NCBI GenBank assembly: GCA_024998705.1
Contig: JACOEF010000470.1
Span: 1-8,205 of the forward strand
Length of the DNA: 8,205 nucleotides
Source of the DNA: Nitrospira sp.
Lineage (GTDB): Bacteria > Nitrospirota > Nitrospiria > Nitrospirales > Nitrospiraceae
Reading direction: 5' to 3'
The position numbers were made by a program, and so were the translations under genes. The notes below the pieces were generated by a model, which was not told the origin of the DNA, ran no database searches, and saw only the letters and a program-made list of their open reading frames with translations. The stretch's first letter is position 1. Each line of letters opens with the position of its first letter. Of the stretch, positions 6,942 to 8,205 are shown piece by piece.

Positions 6942-7253
6942 ATGAAAAGCTGGTCAAGAGTGAGCGTTCTGTCCATCGCCCTGACGGCCTCCGGCTGCGG
7001 GGAAGGCGCCATCCTGGTCAAAGAGGTCGACAACGGCGGCGTGGTCGTCTACCCCTATCGCGCCGAACAGGGAAACCTCCTGTCGTCGTTCCGAAAGGAA
7101 GCCGTGCAACTCATGGAAGAAAAATGCCCAGGCGGCTGGACGAGTGTACGCGAAGGAGAAACCAAGGGACGACTGCGTCAAGCCAGTCCCATCGCAGGCG
7201 CGAACGACATCGTCGAAGAGCGTCGTTGGGGCATTCAATTTCAGTGTAAATGA
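6942..7253 (+). CDS. Small exported protein or lipoprotein of unknown function
   Basis: The 103-residue product starts with MKSWSRVSVLSIALTASGCG, a basic N-terminus, a short hydrophobic core and a Cys at position 19 in ASGC. This resembles a type II (lipoprotein) signal, although the -3 residue is Ala rather than the preferred Leu. The mature part is mixed alpha/beta in appearance: a Val-rich strand (GGVVVYPYR), an amphipathic stretch (LLSSFRKEAVQLMEEKCP), EGETKGR, and a closing EERRWGIQFQCK. The two remaining Cys (62 and 102) could form a disulfide. An AGGAG site at 6933-6937 with 4-nt spacing supports the start. I do not recognise a named family. The regular composition and good start suggest a real conserved gene. 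Its stop is 1 bp from the convergent pyrE stop. Confidence 0.75.
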   Translation: MKSWSRVSVLSIALTASGCGEGAILVKEVDNGGVVVYPYRAEQGNLLSSFRKEAVQLMEEKCPGGWTSVREGETKGRLRQASPIAGANDIVEERRWGIQFQCK

Positions 7254-7254
7254 G

Positions 7255-7830
7255 CTAGGACGAGCGACTCTGCCCCTTCGTCAGATCGTCGATCGTCAGA
7301 AGGCTCAGCACTCTCACTCCGGCGGCTTCGATGCGGGCACGGCCATCCTGTTCTTTCCGATCGACGATGACTAACGCGTCGGTCACCTTCAACCCCGCGT
7401 CACGCGCAGCCGTGATGGCCTTCAGGACGGATCCCCCGCTGGTCAACACATCATCGACGATGAGGGCCCGGTCTCCCACCTGCACGACCCCCTCCACCAA
7501 CCTGCCCAACCCATGGTCCTTGGGCTGCTTTCTCACAAAAAAAGTCCGCCACTCACGGCGAGGCGTCGCTAAATACGCAAAGTCCGAGATCGTCGTCGCA
7601 ATCGAGATCGCCCCGATCTCCAAGCCCCCGAGACAATCCACTTCGAGTCCCTTGGTCACCTCCCAGGCCCGTTGTGCAACCAGATGCCTGGCGTGGGGGA
7701 ACGCCATCAGAGTGCGACAATCCACGTAAAACGGACTCATCAACCCGGATGCGAGTTTGAATCCGCCTGTCGGATCCCACTTGAACGACTGGGTCTTCTG
7801 AAACGCGGCGACAAGGTCATCATGCAACAT
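7255..7830 (-). CDS. pyrE: Orotate phosphoribosyltransferase
   Basis: PyrE joins orotate to PRPP to make OMP in de novo pyrimidine synthesis, in the cytoplasm as a dimer. The 191-residue product carries the PRPP-binding motif VGDRALIVDDVLTSGGSVLKA (118-138, with Asp126-Asp127 and the TSGGS loop). It also has the flexible catalytic loop FFVRKQPKDHGLGR, with Arg100, Lys101, Lys104 and His106 matching the conserved RKxxKxHG pattern. The N-terminal FKLASGLMSPFYVDCR is also typical. Length is near normal for the family. The ATG at 7830 is chosen because AGAGGA (complement of 7837-7842) lies 6 nt upstream. An in-frame TTG at 7869 and an ATG at 7863 would add 11 to 13 residues without such a site. 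No other pyrimidine gene is nearby. Confidence 0.96.
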   Translation of the reverse strand: MLHDDLVAAFQKTQSFKWDPTGGFKLASGLMSPFYVDCRTLMAFPHARHLVAQRAWEVTKGLEVDCLGGLEIGAISIATTISDFAYLATPRREWRTFFVRKQPKDHGLGRLVEGVVQVGDRALIVDDVLTSGGSVLKAITAARDAGLKVTDALVIVDRKEQDGRARIEAAGVRVLSLLTIDDLTKGQSRSS

Positions 7831-7836
7831 GGCAAA

Positions 7837-7842
7837 TCCTCT
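7837..7842 (-). promoter_or_regulatory. pyrE ribosome binding site
   Basis: AGAGGA on the minus strand, 6 nt before the ATG at 7830, decides the pyrE start against the upstream in-frame TTG and ATG. A small hairpin, CTCC/GGAG with a 3-nt loop (7844-7854), sits directly upstream of it in the transcript. Confidence 0.6.
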
Positions 7843-7869
7843 ACTCCCTTGGAGCCCCAGCATCGTCAA

Positions 7870-7880
7870 GCCACTGTGGC
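7870..7880. repeat. 11-bp palindrome in the pyrE leader
   Basis: GCCACTGTGGC is a perfect dyad around a single central base. It lies between the candidate -10 box and the pyrE start, about 40 bp upstream of the ATG. It could be an operator half-site pair or a chance dyad. The arms are only 5 bp each. Confidence 0.3.
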
Positions 7881-7908
7881 CGTGTGGGTTCCTCCAGAAT
7901 GGGAGCTG

Positions 7909-7914
7909 ATTTTA
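7909..7914 (-). promoter_or_regulatory. Candidate -10 box for pyrE
   Basis: On the minus strand this reads TAAAAT, a 5-of-6 match to TATAAT. The best -35 candidate 16-17 bp upstream matches only 2 to 3 positions. Transcription would start near 7902, giving a leader of about 70 nt before pyrE. A GGAGGAA stretch (complement of 7889-7895) lies in that leader but has no suitably spaced start codon with a meaningful frame. Confidence 0.3.
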
Positions 7915-7936
7915 CACGGGTCACCGCCCAGATGAA

Positions 7937-7953
7937 ATCGGTCATTCACCGAT
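7937..7953 (-). repeat. Inverted repeat between cbiX-like gene and pyrE
   Basis: ATCGGT at 7937-7942 and ACCGAT at 7948-7953 form a perfect 6-bp stem with a 5-nt loop. Read on the minus strand the stem is followed by TTTC, so it could be a weak intrinsic terminator for the upstream chelatase-like gene. It also lies just upstream of the -35 region of the candidate pyrE promoter, so an operator is the alternative. A second imperfect hairpin, GGTGTG/CGCACC with one G-T pair, lies at about 7962-7976. Confidence 0.3.
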
Positions 7954-8025
7954 GCCCCTAGGGTGCGCCCCACACCTAACCCACATTCCGTCCGTCCTCC
8001 CGAGCAAGGCGTCGTTTGGTGCGAA

Positions 8026-8205
8026 CTAGGAAAATCGCCGTACCTGCTCGGCCAGCGTGCCTGCAACCAGGGCCAAATCAAACGGCCAGGCATAACGGAG
8101 TTCGACTCCGGGATACTGCGGCCGAAGATGCTCGAGGATTTCCGGAATCTCGACTTCCGAATGCGAGCCGCCCGGAGTGAACATCGTGGTCGCCACCGTA
8201 ATGCG
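8026..8205 (-). CDS. CbiX/sirohydrochlorin chelatase-like protein, C-terminal part (partial)
   Basis: The frame enters from the right edge on the minus strand and stops with TAG at 8026-8028, giving 59 residues. The segment TTMFTPGGSHSEVEIPEIL followed by LRPQYPGVELRYAWPFDLALVAGTLAEQVRRF fits the C-terminal half of a CbiX/SirB-type chelatase repeat. The TPGGSH loop includes a His where family members have a metal-binding His. Such enzymes insert cobalt, iron or nickel into sirohydrochlorin for cobalamin, siroheme or F430. Only the end of the protein is visible, so the metal, the full architecture and the start cannot be judged. The 195-bp gap to pyrE and the dyads within it suggest separate transcription. 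Confidence 0.72.
   Translation of the reverse strand, partial: RITVATTMFTPGGSHSEVEIPEILEHLRPQYPGVELRYAWPFDLALVAGTLAEQVRRFS

Noticed and set aside
1..8205. Mobile element, CRISPR array, tRNA or horizontally acquired island
   Set aside because: I saw no transposase or integrase, no spaced direct repeats, no tRNA-like cloverleaf, and no obvious change in base or codon use across the window.

Overview
The window looks like a chromosomal segment of a GC-rich bacterium, most likely a Nitrospira-type organism (phylum Nitrospirota). This rests on the overall feel of the proteins and on a mixture of Complex I, CHASE3/Rcp1-type signalling and small exported proteins. No ribosomal RNA or other decisive marker is present, so the assignment is a moderate-confidence inference. 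Gene density is high. There is no tRNA, rRNA, CRISPR array, insertion sequence or prophage signal, and no gene-free stretch longer than about 200 bases.

Layout. Positions 1-1603 (+) hold the end of a Complex I operon: the last 35 codons of the upstream gene, probably nuoM, overlap nuoN by ATGA. Positions 1754-5387 (+) hold a three-gene phosphorelay cluster. It consists of a membrane CHASE3 sensor histidine kinase, a single-domain Rcp1/CheY-like response regulator that overlaps it by ATGA, and a soluble hybrid kinase with receiver domains at both ends. No DNA-binding or enzymatic output domain is encoded, so the relay must act on a partner elsewhere or by protein-protein contact. Positions 5429-6446 (+) hold a good sigma70-like promoter, a possible 17-codon leader ORF whose stop overlaps the next start, and an exported phosphodiester glycosidase-family (NAGPA/DUF2233) protein.

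Positions 6453-6878 (-) encode an exported single-domain rhodanese-like protein with Phe where the catalytic Cys should be. Positions 6942-7253 (+) encode a small exported protein or lipoprotein of unknown function. Positions 7255-7830 (-) encode orotate phosphoribosyltransferase (pyrE), preceded by a leader with several short dyads. Positions 8026-8205 (-) hold the C-terminal end of a CbiX/sirohydrochlorin chelatase-like protein cut by the window edge.

From 6447 onward the genes alternate strands and are packed very tightly. The two convergent stop pairs are separated by 6 bp and 1 bp, with no recognisable terminator between them. The genes cover respiration, signalling, envelope functions, pyrimidine synthesis and tetrapyrrole metabolism, and apart from the signalling trio there is no sign that they form one pathway. 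I found no clearly new multi-gene system. The items most worth a second look are the output-less relay with a degenerate receiver, the Cys-less exported rhodanese and its small unknown neighbour, and the leader arrangements before the DUF2233 gene and pyrE.
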